A DNA stretch of 64,000 bases from Candidatus Binatia bacterium (GTDB taxonomy: Bacteria; Desulfobacterota; Binatia; UBA12015), in assembly GCA_036563615.1 (NCBI GenBank), contig DATCMB010000011.1:23296-87295 (forward strand), written 5' to 3'. Position 1 is the stretch's first letter. Every line of letters begins with the position of its first letter. Under the pieces are notes generated by a model, which saw nothing but the letters and a program-made list of their open reading frames with translations, did no database searches and was not told where the DNA came from. Shown one piece after another: positions 1 through 11,601 of the stretch. Both the position numbers and the translations under genes were made by a program.

Positions 1-1734
1 CAGCGCCTGGCGCGACAGGACGAGCGCCGCCGGCTCGTGACGCAGCTTCATGATCACGCGCCACGCCTCGGTGACCTCGTTCGCGTCGCACGGCCGGATC
101 GTGATCAGACCCGGGATCGCGCGCAGCGACGGCAGCTGCTCGACCGGCTGGTGCGTCGGACCGTCCTCGCCGAGCCCGATCGAGTCGTGCGTGAAGACGT
201 AGATGACCGGGATCTCCATCAGCGCCGCGAGGCGCAGCGCGGGACGTCCGTAGTCCGAGAAGATGAAGAAGCCGGAGCCGAACGGCCGCACCTTGGAGAG
301 CGCCATGCCGTTCAGGATCGCGCCCATCGCGTGCTCGCGGATGCCGAAGTGGAGGTTGCGTCCGCCGTAGGAGCCGGCCTCGAAGTCGCCGGCGCCCTCG
401 AAGGTGAGGCGCGTCTTGGTCGACGGCGCCAGGTCCGCGGCGCCGCCGATCAGCCACGGCACCGACTGCGCGACCGCGTTCAGCACCTTGCCCGACGAGT
501 CGCGGCTCGCGAGCCCCTTCGGATCGGCCGGAAACGTCGGCAGGTTCTTGTCCCAGCCCTCGGGCAGCTGACGGTGCTGCATGCGGTAGAGCTGGTCGGC
601 GAGCTCGGGATAGTCCTTCTTGTAGCGCTTGAAGGACTCCATCCACTGCTTGCGCAGCTCACCGCCGCGCTTGCCGACGCCCGCGGCGAAGGCCTCGCGC
701 ACGCCCTTCGGGATCAGGAACTTCGCGTCCTCCGGCCAGCCGTAGTTGCGCTTCGCGAGCCGGATCTCGTCCTCCCCGAGCGGCTCGCCGTGCGCCGCCG
801 AGGTGTCCTGCTTGTTCGGCGCGCCGTAGCCGATGTGGCTGTCGACGATGATCAGCGTCGGGCGGTCGTTGGTCTGCTTGAAGACCTCGAGGGCGCGCGT
901 GAGCATCTCGACGTCGTTCGCGTCGCCGACGCGGGTGACGTTCCAGCCCAGCCCGACGAAGCGCGTCGCGACGTCCTCGCTGAAGGCGAGCGCCGTGTGG
1001 CCTTCGATCGTGATGTGGTTGTTGTCGTAGATCCAGCAGAGGTTCGACAGCGCGAGGTGCCCGGCGAGCGACGCGGCCTCGTTCGAGATGCCCTCCATCA
1101 GGCAGCCGTCGCCGCAGATGGCGTACACGTCGTAGTCGAACATCGTGTAGCCGGGCCGGTTGAAGTAGCTCGCCATCCACTTGCCGGCGATCGCCATGCC
1201 GACGCTGGTGGCCACACCCTGGCCGAGCGGCCCGGTCGTGGTCTCGACGCCCGACGTCCAGCGGTACTCCGGATGCCCCGGGCACTTCGAGTCGAGCTGG
1301 CGGAAGCGCTTGATGTCGTCGAGCGTCACCGCCGGCTTGCCGACCGTCTCGTACTGCGCGTTCACCGCCTTCACGCCGGCGAGGTGCAGCAGCGAGTACA
1401 GCAGCATCGACGCGTGGCCGTTCGACAGCACGAAGCGGTCGCGATTCGGCCAGATCGGGTCGTTCGGGTCGTAGCGCAGGAAGCGCTGCCAGAGCGTGTA
1501 CGCCACCGGCGCGAGCGCCATCGGGGTGCCGGGATGTCCCGAGTTCGCGGCCTGCACCGCGTCCATCGACAGCGTGCGGATTGTGTTGATCGCGAGCAGG
1601 TCGATCGACGGCGCTTCCTTGACCGGCTCGCTCGCCGCGCGCACGCGCTCGACCGCCGCTTCGTGCCCCGCCGATGGTTTCACTTCGTCCACGCGTGCAC
1701 CGCCCCCACGCGTCGCGCTCGTCGTCCGTGCCAT
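1..1734 (-). CDS. tkt: transketolase, C-terminus cut by window edge
   Basis: Transketolase moves two-carbon units between sugar phosphates in the non-oxidative pentose phosphate pathway, using thiamine diphosphate and a divalent metal. The visible 578 residues begin MARTTSATRGG and run to the window edge, so roughly the last 100 residues of a normal 650-700-residue protein are missing. Seen: the N-terminal ANSGHPG motif, the ThDP/metal site GDGCLMEG followed by IYDNNHITIEG, and in the second domain GIREHAMG and THDSIGLGEDGPTHQP, which carry the catalytic Glu and His regions. The ATG at 1734 is preceded by a purine-rich GAGAGGCGAG. It lies 58 nt downstream of the transaldolase stop on the same strand, so the two probably form a tal-tkt operon. 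Confidence 0.97.
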   Translation of the reverse strand, partial: MARTTSATRGGGARVDEVKPSAGHEAAVERVRAASEPVKEAPSIDLLAINTIRTLSMDAVQAANSGHPGTPMALAPVAYTLWQRFLRYDPNDPIWPNRDRFVLSNGHASMLLYSLLHLAGVKAVNAQYETVGKPAVTLDDIKRFRQLDSKCPGHPEYRWTSGVETTTGPLGQGVATSVGMAIAGKWMASYFNRPGYTMFDYDVYAICGDGCLMEGISNEAASLAGHLALSNLCWIYDNNHITIEGHTALAFSEDVATRFVGLGWNVTRVGDANDVEMLTRALEVFKQTNDRPTLIIVDSHIGYGAPNKQDTSAAHGEPLGEDEIRLAKRNYGWPEDAKFLIPKGVREAFAAGVGKRGGELRKQWMESFKRYKKDYPELADQLYRMQHRQLPEGWDKNLPTFPADPKGLASRDSSGKVLNAVAQSVPWLIGGAADLAPSTKTRLTFEGAGDFEAGSYGGRNLHFGIREHAMGAILNGMALSKVRPFGSGFFIFSDYGRPALRLAALMEIPVIYVFTHDSIGLGEDGPTHQPVEQLPSLRAIPGLITIRPCDANEVTEAWRVIMKLRHEPAALVLSRQAL

Positions 1735-1792
1735 CTCGCCTCTCTCCCCCGCCGCCTGGCGGCCATCAGCGCACCCGATCGCGCGCGCGTCG

Positions 1793-2941
1793 CTACGCCG
1801 CCTGCAGCATGCGTCGCTTGCTCTCGATCGTGGCGATCAGCTTGTCGAACGGGTCGATGAACTTCTTGATGCCCTCGCGCAGGAGCTGATCGGTGACGTC
1901 CTTCATCGAGATCCCGACCGCGTCGAGGGTCGACATCACCTCGCGCGCGTTCGCCAGGTGACGCTCCCAGCCCTCGGCGAGACCCGGCGACGGCTTGCCG
2001 TTCTTGCGGTACTCGACGAAGGTCTCCTCGGGGATGGTATTGACGGTGTCGGGCGCGATGAGCTCGTCGACGTACTTGGTCTTCGGGTACTTCGGGTTCT
2101 TGGTGCTGGTGCTCGCCCAGAGCACGCGCTGCGTCTGCGCGCCCTTCGCGGCGAGCGCCTTCCAGCGGTCGGTCGCGATCAGCTGCTTGTAACGCTCGTA
2201 GGCGAGGATGCCGTTCGCCACCGCGACGCGGCCGAGCAGCCCCTCGATCTGCTTGCGCTTCGCGGCGTCGGTCGTCGTCTCGAGCAGCTTCTCGAGCTTC
2301 TCGTCGACCAGCGTGTCGATGCGGCTGATGAAGAAGCTCGCGACGCTCGCGACGCGGCCCGGATCACGTCCGCTCGCGGCGTAGCGCTCGAGCCCTTCCA
2401 TGTAGGCGTTGGCGCACGCCTCGTAGGCGTCGACCGAGAACAGCAGCGTGACGTTGACGCTGATGCCCTCGCTGATCAGCTGCGTGATCGCGGGCATGCC
2501 CTCGGGCGTGCCCGGGACCTTGATCAGGACGTTGTCGCGGCCGATCAGGCGGTGCACACGCCGCGCGTACTCGACGGTGCCCTTGGTGTCGTTCGCCAGA
2601 GCGGGCGCCACCTCGAAGCTCACGTAGCCGTCGCGGCCGTTGCTCTCGTCGTACACTCCATGGAGCATGTCGGCCGCCCACGAGATGTCCTCGATCGCGA
2701 GGCGCTCGTAGATGTCGACCGCGGTGCCGACGCCCTGCAGGACGAGCGCCTTCATGGCGTGCTGGTAGTCGCTGCTCTCGACCACCGCCTTCTCGAAGAT
2801 CGCCGGATTCGACGTGATCCCCCGCAGCCCGTCGTTGTCGATCATCGACTGGAGCTGCCCCGACGTGATGATCCCGCGGCGGATGTTGTCGTACCAGATG
2901 CTCTGACCGTACTTGCGAATCTCCAACAACGGGTTGCTCAT
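1793..2941 (-). CDS. tal: transaldolase (long form)
   Basis: Transaldolase transfers a dihydroxyacetone unit between sedoheptulose-7-phosphate and glyceraldehyde-3-phosphate through a Schiff base. The 382-residue product matches the longer cyanobacterial/actinobacterial-type enzymes rather than the short 215-residue class. Seen: GITSNPAIFEKAV near residues 41-53, the Schiff-base lysine in NVLIKVPGTPEG (Lys141) and a C-terminal helix ending in SKRRMLQAA. The ATG at 2941 begins MSNPLLEIRKYGQS and follows AGGAGATCGCC, a good ribosome binding site. It is the first gene of the tal-tkt pair and is divergent from the flavoprotein at 3241. No glucose-6-phosphate dehydrogenase lies alongside in this window. 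Confidence 0.96.
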   Translation of the reverse strand: MSNPLLEIRKYGQSIWYDNIRRGIITSGQLQSMIDNDGLRGITSNPAIFEKAVVESSDYQHAMKALVLQGVGTAVDIYERLAIEDISWAADMLHGVYDESNGRDGYVSFEVAPALANDTKGTVEYARRVHRLIGRDNVLIKVPGTPEGMPAITQLISEGISVNVTLLFSVDAYEACANAYMEGLERYAASGRDPGRVASVASFFISRIDTLVDEKLEKLLETTTDAAKRKQIEGLLGRVAVANGILAYERYKQLIATDRWKALAAKGAQTQRVLWASTSTKNPKYPKTKYVDELIAPDTVNTIPEETFVEYRKNGKPSPGLAEGWERHLANAREVMSTLDAVGISMKDVTDQLLREGIKKFIDPFDKLIATIESKRRMLQAA

Positions 2942-3240
2942 GGCGATCTCCTCACGCGCTCGCCGATCGACGTCGCGTGCAATTCATCGCTCGTCCGCAC
3001 GACGCCGGCTCGGCGACTCGGCGGCGAAGGTCATCGATCCGTTCATCGGCACCGAACGCGAAACGCCCGAGCCGAGCGCCGCCGCGCAACGCACGACCCG
3101 GCCGGGCATCGAAGGCGCGGTGGCGTTGCAGAGCAAAGGCCGTGATACGCTCACGCGGTCCGCGGCGAGACCGAGATACACCCCCAGAACTGGCAGGCTT
3201 CGAGACCATATTCAAGGAACGAGCAGCGGAGGAGGACGTG
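2942..3240. other. divergent intergenic region between tal and the MerA-like gene
   Basis: About 300 nt separate two divergent starts, so promoters for both genes must lie here. The part near 3195-3230 is less GC-rich, and a strong GGAGGAGGA ribosome binding site precedes the start at 3241. I could not identify a convincing -35/-10 pair, sigma-54 site, operator or RNA element. Open frames crossing this stretch look like composition artefacts. Confidence 0.5.
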
Positions 3241-4809
3241 ATGAGCCACGGCGCAACCGCGCACGGCGCCCGCGGGGATGCGCGCCCGCACGGGGGACCG
3301 CAGCTTCTCCTCGACGATCCGCACGACCGCGAGCTGGTGGCGAACGTCCACCCGTCGGACTGGGTCAATCCGCAGCCGGCGCGGCGCTACAACCTCGTCG
3401 TGCTCGGCGCGGGGACCGCGGGGCTCGTCTGCGCGGCGGGGGCCGCCGGGCTCGGCGCGAAGGTCGCGCTCGTCGAGCGCGATCTGATGGGCGGCGACTG
3501 CCTGAACGTCGGCTGCGTCCCGTCGAAGTGCCTGATCCGCTCGTCGCGCGCGGTCGCCGACCTGCGCTCCGCGGGCGAGCTCGGCGTGCGCGTGCCGCCC
3601 GGCGCCGAGGTCGACTTCGCCGCGGTGATGGAGCGGCTGCGCCGCATCCGCGCGCGCATCAGCCCGCACGACTCGGCGCGCCGCTTTCGCGACGAGCTCG
3701 GCGTCGACGTCTTCCTCGGCAGCGCGCGCTTCGTCGCGGAAGACGCGGTGCAGGTCGACGGCAAGGTGCTGCGCTTCAAGCACGCGGTGATCGCGACCGG
3801 CGCGCGCGCCGCGGCGCCCGAGATTCCCGGGCTCGCCGAGGTCGGCTACCTGACCAACGAGAGCGTGTTCGCGCTCACCGAGCGCCCGCGCCGCCTCGCG
3901 GTGATCGGCGGCGGCCCGATCGGCTGCGAGCTCGCGCAGGCGCTTCGCCGCCTCGGCTCCGAGGTGACGCTGCTGCACGACCGCACGCGCCTGCTGCCGC
4001 GCGACGATCCGGATGCGGCCGAGGTGCTCGAGCGCGCGCTCGCGCGCGACGGCGTCGAGCTCCTGCTCGGCGCGCGCGTGACCCGCGTCCTCCGCCGCGG
4101 TGCGGACAAGGTGCTCGTCTGGGCGACCGACGACCGCAGCGGCGAGCTCGCGGTCGACGAGGTGCTCGTCGGCGTCGGACGCGCGCCGAACGTCGAGGGC
4201 CTCGACCTCGAGCGCGCCGGGATCGAGTGGGACGAGCGCCGCGGCGTCCACGTCGACGACCAGCTGCGCACCGCGAACCCGCGCGTCTTCGCGGCGGGCG
4301 ACGTCTGCATGGAGCGCAAGTTCACGCACGCCGCCGACTTCGCGGCGCGCATCGTGATCCAGAACGCGCTCTTCCGCGGCCGCAAGAAGCTCTCGGCGCT
4401 CACCATCCCGTGGTGCACCTACACCGATCCGGAGATCGCCCACGTCGGGCTCACCGAAGAGGAAGCGCGCCGGCGCGGCGTCGCGCTGACGACCTTCGTC
4501 GTCCGCCTCGCCGACGTCGACCGCGCGATCGCGGACGGCGAGGAGGACGGCTTCGTCAAGATCCACGTCGCACGGGGCAGCGACCGGATCGTCGGCGCGA
4601 CCATCGTCGCGCGCCACGCCGGCGAGATGATCAGCGAGATCACGACCGCCATGGTCGGCAAGGTCGGGCTCGGCACGCTCGCCAACGTGATCCACCCCTA
4701 CCCGACCCAGGCGGAGGCGATCCGCAAGGCGGGCGACGCCTACAATCGCACGCGCCTCACGCCGACCGTGAAGCGTCTGTTCTCGGCCTGGCTGCGCTGG
4801 ACGCGCTGA
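3241..4809 (+). CDS. MerA-like FAD-dependent pyridine nucleotide-disulfide oxidoreductase
   Basis: This is a 522-residue member of the lipoamide dehydrogenase/mercuric reductase superfamily. Residues 1-50 form an N-terminal extension containing VANVHPSDWVNP, as I recall from MerA-annotated proteins of Planctomycetes and Acidobacteria. Then come the FAD site VVLGAGTAGL, the redox disulfide GGDCLNVGCVPSK (Cys87, Cys92) followed by an extra Cys97, the NAD(P)-binding VIGGGPIGCE, and the second FAD motif in FAAGDV. In the C-terminal dimer domain the usual HAHPT motif reads HPYPT, so the catalytic His is Tyr, as in MerA. The paired C-terminal cysteines that deliver Hg(II) in MerA are absent, so mercury reduction is unlikely. 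The substrate is unknown. The ATG at 3241 is supported by a strong GGAGGAGGA site. Confidence 0.9.
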   Translation: MSHGATAHGARGDARPHGGPQLLLDDPHDRELVANVHPSDWVNPQPARRYNLVVLGAGTAGLVCAAGAAGLGAKVALVERDLMGGDCLNVGCVPSKCLIRSSRAVADLRSAGELGVRVPPGAEVDFAAVMERLRRIRARISPHDSARRFRDELGVDVFLGSARFVAEDAVQVDGKVLRFKHAVIATGARAAAPEIPGLAEVGYLTNESVFALTERPRRLAVIGGGPIGCELAQALRRLGSEVTLLHDRTRLLPRDDPDAAEVLERALARDGVELLLGARVTRVLRRGADKVLVWATDDRSGELAVDEVLVGVGRAPNVEGLDLERAGIEWDERRGVHVDDQLRTANPRVFAAGDVCMERKFTHAADFAARIVIQNALFRGRKKLSALTIPWCTYTDPEIAHVGLTEEEARRRGVALTTFVVRLADVDRAIADGEEDGFVKIHVARGSDRIVGATIVARHAGEMISEITTAMVGKVGLGTLANVIHPYPTQAEAIRKAGDAYNRTRLTPTVKRLFSAWLRWTR

Positions 4810-4815
4810 GCGCGC

Positions 4816-4819
<4 letters not shown>
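4806..4819. repeat. 14-bp perfect palindrome holding both convergent stop codons
   Basis: CTGAGCGCGCTCAG is perfectly self-complementary. It contains the TGA stop of the plus-strand flavoprotein (4807-4809) and the TGA stop of the minus-strand sigma-54 activator (4816-4818). There is no T-run on either side, so it may be a weak bidirectional terminator or mRNA-end hairpin, or simply a by-product of two facing stops in GC-rich DNA. Confidence 0.5.
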
Positions 4820-6527
<1,708 letters not shown>

Positions 6528-6531
<4 letters not shown>

Positions 6532-9500
6532 GCGGCGGCGCCCTCCGCGAGGCGTCGCTCGAGTCGGCGCACCCAGCCTGTCGCGCCCATGCGCGCGTAC
6601 AGATCGCGCGCCGCGCGCAGCTCGTTCGCGGCGCGCACGTGGTCACCCTCGAGCCGAGCGAGCGTCGCGCAGTGCATCCGCACGACCGCGTCGAAGCTCG
6701 TCAGCCCGTCCGCCGCGATCAGCTCGTGCACGCGCGCGAGCGCGACCTCGACCTCGTCGGCCGCGGCGGCGCCCTTGGTCTCGAGCAGGACGTAGACGCG
6801 CGCGAGCTGCGCGATGCACTCGTAGAGCCCGACACCACGCTTGCGCGCCACCTCGATCGCCTCTTCCGCGATCGACAGCGCGACCGCGCCGTCGCCGCGC
6901 ACGATGGTCGCGAGCGCCAGGTCGGCGAGGATGCCCGCCTCGCCCTGCAGCGCGACGCCGTGATCGCGCGCGAACAGCAGCACGCCGTTCAGGATCCGCG
7001 CCGCGCTACGCGCGTCGCCCCGCAGCAAGTGCGCGCCCGCGATGCCCCAGTACGCGAACACGCGCACGAACGGGCTGCCGAGGTACTCGGCGAGCTCGAC
7101 CGAACGCTGCGCGCGCAGGAAGGCCTCCTCCGCATCGTCGCCCAGCATGCGCGTCACCACGGGATCGAAGCTGTACACCTGGCACAGCAGCTCGACGTCG
7201 GCGTTGCGCCACGCGATGTCCGCCGCCGCGCGCAGCTCGTCGCGCGCCTCCGCGGGACGTCCCATGTCGACGCACAGCATGGCGTGCATGAAGCGCAGAT
7301 AACCCACCGCCCTGCTTTCCGGGCTCAGCATGCCGCGGGCGACGTCCTCGAGCAGGCGTTCGCAGAGCGCGAGCGCTTCGCGGAAGCGTCCCGCGGTGAT
7401 CGCCGCGTAGGTCAGGCTGATCCGCAGGCGCACCGTCAGGACGGGGTCGCCCGTCGCCTCCGCGAGCCGTGCTGCCTCGCGGTGCAGCTCGAGCGCTTCG
7501 ACGATCTCGCCGATGAAGCCGCGCGCCTGTCCGTACGCGGCGTGCAGCAGCGCGAGCATGCGCGGGGTGGCGTCGCGCGTGGCGAGCGCGCGTGCCTCGG
7601 CGAACAGACGCGCCGACTCCTTGCTCGACATGCCGAGCCGCGCGCCGATCTCGAGCGCCTTGATGCGCGCCTTGATCCCGATCTTGCGAATCTCCTCCGA
7701 ATCGGTCGCGCGCTCGGTCAGCGCCGCGAGCGCACGCCAGCGCCGCAGACCCTCGGCGAGATTGCGGCGCGTCGTCCAGGTCGCCGCGCGCTGCCCCCAG
7801 CGCGCCGCCTCCAGGAGGTCACCGGCGTTCTCCCAGTGATGGGCGATGAGCGACGCGCGCTCGTCGAGCCGTCCGGCGTAGACCTCGGTGCAGGCGCGCG
7901 CGACCTCCGCGTGCACCGCCGCGCGCTGCTCGCTGACCTGCGAGTAGTACGCCTCCTCCTGCATCAGCGGGTGGCGGAAGGTGTAGTGCCCCTCCTCGGG
8001 CGGCTCGCAGAAGGTGACGAAATCGGCGGCGCGCAGCTCGCGCAGCGAGTCCGCGAGCTCTTCCGCAGTGAGCCCCGTCACCCGGCGCAGCAGGTCGACG
8101 GAGAACGTCTTGCCGATCACCGCCGCCGCCTGCAGCACGCGCTTCTCGCGCGGCTCGAGAAGATCGATGCGCGACTCGAGCAGCGCCTGCAGCGACGACG
8201 GCAGCTGGGTCAACGTCCGGTTCGGTCCGAGCGCGTACGCGCCGCGCTCGCCGACGAGCACGCCGACCTCGGCGAGCATCGTGACCAGCTCCTCGATGAA
8301 GAAAGGATTGCCGCGGGTGCGCTCGCGGATCTCGGCGGTCAGCTCGGCGAGCGACGGGTCCTCGCCGAGCAGGTGGCGCAGCAGCTCGGAGGTCGCGCGC
8401 GGACCGAGCGGGGCGAGCTGGAGCTCCTGGTAGTACGGTAGCCGCGGCGCGCGCGTGCGGTACTCCGGACGGAAGTTCAGGACCACGAGCACGTTGGTCC
8501 CCGCGACCGTCTCGAGGAAGACATCGAGCAGCTTGCCGCTCGCGCTGTCGATCCACTGCAGGTCCTCGACCAGCAGGACCGCGGGCCCGCGGGCGCCGAG
8601 CGCGCCGGTCAAGCCGGTGAGCAGCGGCTTCAGCCGCTCCGCCTGGATCGACTCGGACTCGCTCGGGCGGTCCCCGACGCCGAGCAGCTCCGACACGAAC
8701 TGCGCGAGCCCGACGGCGCCCTCGCCGAGCGCACGCAGGCGCTCCTCGATGCGCGCCCGCGCCGCCTCCTTGTCGTCCTCGATGCGGACGTCGAAGACGC
8801 GGCGCAGCTCGGTAATCAAGCTCAAAAACGGCGTACCGCGGAGATGCGACAGGATGCGCCACTGGTAGACCGGCACGCGCTCGGCGCGACAGCGCTCGAC
8901 GAACTCCTGACAGAGGCGGCTCTTGCCGACGCCGACCTCGCCGCGCACGCCGATGATCGCGCCGCGACCGGCGCGAGCCTCCTCGAGGCCGCGCTCGAGA
9001 AAGTGCATCTCCGCGGTGCGTCCGACGAAGCGCGACAGCCCGCGCGAGCGCGAGCGCTCGAGGCGCGTGTGGTAGGCGCCGGCGCCGAGCAGCTCGTAGA
9101 CGCGCAGCGGCGGACCGTTCTCGCACTCGCGCTGCTCGCCGACGTCGGCGAGGCGAAAGTAGCCGTCGACGAGGCGCGCCGTGCGCTCCGAGAGGAACAC
9201 GCGTCCCGGCTGAGCGAGCCGCTCCATCGCCGACGCGAGGTGCACGGTGTGGCCGAGCGCGGTGTAGTTGGTCGGCCCCTCGCCGCCGAGCGTCGCCGCG
9301 ACCACGTCGCCGGAGTTGATGCCGATCCGCACGCCGAGATCGACGCCGCGCGAGTCGCGCAGCTCGGCGGCGTAGCTCGCGAGCGACCGCTTCATCGCGA
9401 GCGCCGCGTGGCAGGCGCGCTGCGCGTGGTCCTCCTGCGCGACCGGCGCGCCGAACAGCGCCATGATGCCGTCGCCCGTGAAGCGGTTCACGACGCCGCC

Positions 9501-9815
9501 GAAGCGCTGCACGTTCTCGGCGAGGATCACGAAGAGCCGGACCATCATCCGGTACCACTCTTCGGGATCGAGGCGCTCGGAGATCGCCATCGAGCCCTGC
9601 ACGTCGGCGAACAGCACCGTGACCTGCTTGTGCTCCGCGCGCAGCGGACCGCGCACGTCGCAGCGCCCGCCGCCCTGCTGCTCGACCGCGAGCGCCGCCA
9701 TCGGTCGTCCGCAGCGGCGACAGAAGCGCGCACCGGCGGGGCTGTCCGCGCCGCACGCGAGGCAGTGGTCGAAGGATTCGTCCGGCGAATCCGTGCTGCG
9801 CTCTGCTGGAGTCAT
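6528..9815 (-). CDS. zinc-ribbon/class III cyclase-domain/AAA ATPase/TPR regulatory protein
   Basis: This 1095-residue multidomain protein starts with a zinc ribbon (Cys18, 21, 32, 35). A class III nucleotide cyclase homology domain follows (about 64-215) with metal-binding Asp71 (FADVQGS) and Asp115 (RFTGDGIMAL). Next come an AAA/STAND ATPase with Walker A GEVGVGKS (292-299) and Walker B VLLVEDLQW, and a long TPR-like helical C-terminus. In the cyclase domain the segment normally holding the transition-state Asn and Arg reads HTVHLASAME. His192 replaces Asn, a common variant in this class, and Ala196 sits where Arg is expected, so cAMP synthesis may be impaired. It is co-transcribed with the downstream sigma-54 activator (4-nt overlap) and may act as its sensor. 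That link is inference. Confidence 0.92.
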
Positions 9816-9956
9816 GCCCTCGGCGTCGACTTCGCCGCGCCGAGAGTAGCACTTTCCGGCCGCGAAGGCGTGGGAAGAATGACGGATTCCGCGCCGAAGC
9901 CGTGGCGGCGCGCGTCCGTGCGTGGCGCGGTTCGCGCGGCGCGTGTGGCCGTCCGC

Positions 9957-10277
9957 TCAGCGGTCGGCGGCGCTCTGCGCGGCGCCGAGCCGCTGTCGCA
10001 CGGTCGCCAGATCGATGCCGCGGACGTGCACGATCTTGTCGCGGCCCGAGGTGCCGCGGACGAGCTCGACGCTCGACGGCTGCACGTCGAGCGCTTGCGC
10101 CAGCAGACGCTCGACCGCCTCGTTGGCGCGCCCCTTTTCGGGCGCGGCGCGCACCGAGATCCGCAGTGCGTCGCCGTGCAGGCCGAGGATCGCGTCGCGC
10201 TTCGCCCCGGGCACGACGCGCAGCTTGATCCGCACGCCGTCGCCGACCTGGCGCGCGTCGAGCTCAGGCGAGCTCAT
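9957..10277 (-). CDS. yggU: DUF167/YggU family protein
   Basis: This is a 106-residue small conserved protein of unknown biochemical role. The YggU fold shows as IKLRVVPGAKRDAILG, LRISVRAAPEKGRANEA and VELVRGTSGRDK, with the conserved PxxGKANxA-like and GxxSRxK-like blocks. Its ATG at 10277 overlaps the end of the upstream AI-2E-type permease gene by 14 nt, so the two are likely translated from one mRNA. In many genomes yggU lies beside yggT or other membrane-protein genes. No yggT is seen here. Confidence 0.9.
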   Translation of the reverse strand: MSSPELDARQVGDGVRIKLRVVPGAKRDAILGLHGDALRISVRAAPEKGRANEAVERLLAQALDVQPSSVELVRGTSGRDKIVHVRGIDLATVRQRLGAAQSAADR

Positions 10278-11487
10278 GCTTCGCGGTCGCCGGCCCGGTA
10301 GCCGCCGGCGCGTCCTCGGCCGGCGTCTCCGCCTGCGGCGCGGGACGCGGCAGCGGCGCCGCCTCGCCCGCGGCGCGTTGCGCGCGCGCCTCGGCCGGCG
10401 TCTCCTCGCCGAGGTAGAGGTTCGATTCCTTGTACTGGGTGATCGCGAAGCGGGCGAGCACGCCGATCGCCGCCGCGACCGGCATCGCGAGCAGGATGCC
10501 GAGGAAGCCGAACAGCGAGCCGCCCGCGAACAGCGCGAAGATCACCCACAGGGGGTGCAGCCCGATCCGATCGCCGACGAGCCGCGGCGTCAGCACGTAG
10601 TCCGTCAGCACCTGCCCCGCCATGAAGATGCCGAACACCACCAGGATCATGGTCCAGTCGGACCAGAACTGCAGCGTCGCGACGCCGACCGAGGTGACGA
10701 GCCCGACGAACGTCCCGACGTACGGGATGAACGAGATCAGGCCCGCGAGGAGCCCGATCGTGAGGCCGAAGTTGAGGCCGACGGCCGTCAGCGCCACGGC
10801 GTAGAACGCGCCCAGCGTCAAGCATACGGTCGCGACGCCGCGGACGTAGCCGGCGAGCACGTTGTCGATCGCCCGCGCCTGCGCGCGGATCGTCTCCGCG
10901 TGCTCGAGCGGCAGCCAGCTGTCGACCGTCTCCACGACCTTCGGCCAGTCGCGCAGCAGGTAGTACGCGACGAGCGGCGTGATCGACAGCAGCGTGATGA
11001 CGTTGACGATGCGCACGCCGCGGTCGACGAGGCCGTTGAGCAACGTCGCGAGCAACCCGGCGGCGCGCTGCACGGCCGCCGCGAGCGGCGCCTTGAGCTG
11101 CTCGACGTCCCTCGGATCGAGCGACGCGAGCGCGCGCTCGATCAGCGAGCGTCCAAGGTCGAACAGCGCGACGAAGTAGTCCGGCATGCGCGTGATCAGG
11201 CCGGCGATCTGCTCGAGCACCGTCGGCAGCAGCAAGACGAAGATCAGCGTGCCGACGAAGAAGAAGCCGATGATGATGATCGCCGCCGCGATGCCGCGCG
11301 AGATGCCGATGCGCTGCAGCTGGTCGACGACCGGGTCGAGGAAGTACGCGATCGCCATCCCGAGGACGAACGGCAGCAGGATCGGGCTCAGCAGCCAGAG
11401 GAAGAGCAGGAAGCCGCCGAGCAGCAGCAGCCAGACGAGGCCTTGGCGCTGCACCGTGTTGCGCCGTGTCCGCTGCAGCCGTGCCAT
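10264..11487 (-). CDS. AI-2E family transporter (PerM/YdiK-like membrane protein)
   Basis: This is a 407-residue polytopic membrane protein of the AI-2 exporter (formerly UPF0118) family. It has a short basic N-terminus (MARLQRTRRN), paired hydrophobic helices, a central amphipathic/coiled segment (about residues 80-170), then clustered helices with the typical GLISFIPYVGTFVG motif and LVGDRIGLHPLWVIFALFAG, and a polar Ala/Pro-rich tail. Members export autoinducer-2-like molecules, or act in Na+/H+ exchange or stress tolerance. The substrate cannot be read from sequence. The start at 11487 was chosen because upstream residues are unlike the family. It is divergent from gerW at 11602. Confidence 0.92.
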   Translation of the reverse strand: MARLQRTRRNTVQRQGLVWLLLLGGFLLFLWLLSPILLPFVLGMAIAYFLDPVVDQLQRIGISRGIAAAIIIIGFFFVGTLIFVLLLPTVLEQIAGLITRMPDYFVALFDLGRSLIERALASLDPRDVEQLKAPLAAAVQRAAGLLATLLNGLVDRGVRIVNVITLLSITPLVAYYLLRDWPKVVETVDSWLPLEHAETIRAQARAIDNVLAGYVRGVATVCLTLGAFYAVALTAVGLNFGLTIGLLAGLISFIPYVGTFVGLVTSVGVATLQFWSDWTMILVVFGIFMAGQVLTDYVLTPRLVGDRIGLHPLWVIFALFAGGSLFGFLGILLAMPVAAAIGVLARFAITQYKESNLYLGEETPAEARAQRAAGEAAPLPRPAPQAETPAEDAPAATGPATAKHELA

Positions 11488-11601
11488 TCGGTCGAACTCT
11501 AGAGACTGCCGTCGCAGGCGTAAAGCGCGGGGCGCGTCGGTCTTTCCACCCGCGTCGTAAAGCGGCACACTCGCCCGGCCGATGGGGGAGGAGGAAGGCA
11601 C

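Noticed and set aside
37..1860. Long plus-strand open frame opposite transketolase and similar Arg-rich frames throughout
   Set aside because: GC-rich shadow frames of the real minus-strand genes; no recognisable motif and composition dominated by Arg/Ala/Gly.
3241..4809. Mercuric reductase label
   Set aside because: Lacks the C-terminal cysteine pair and the metal-associated domain.
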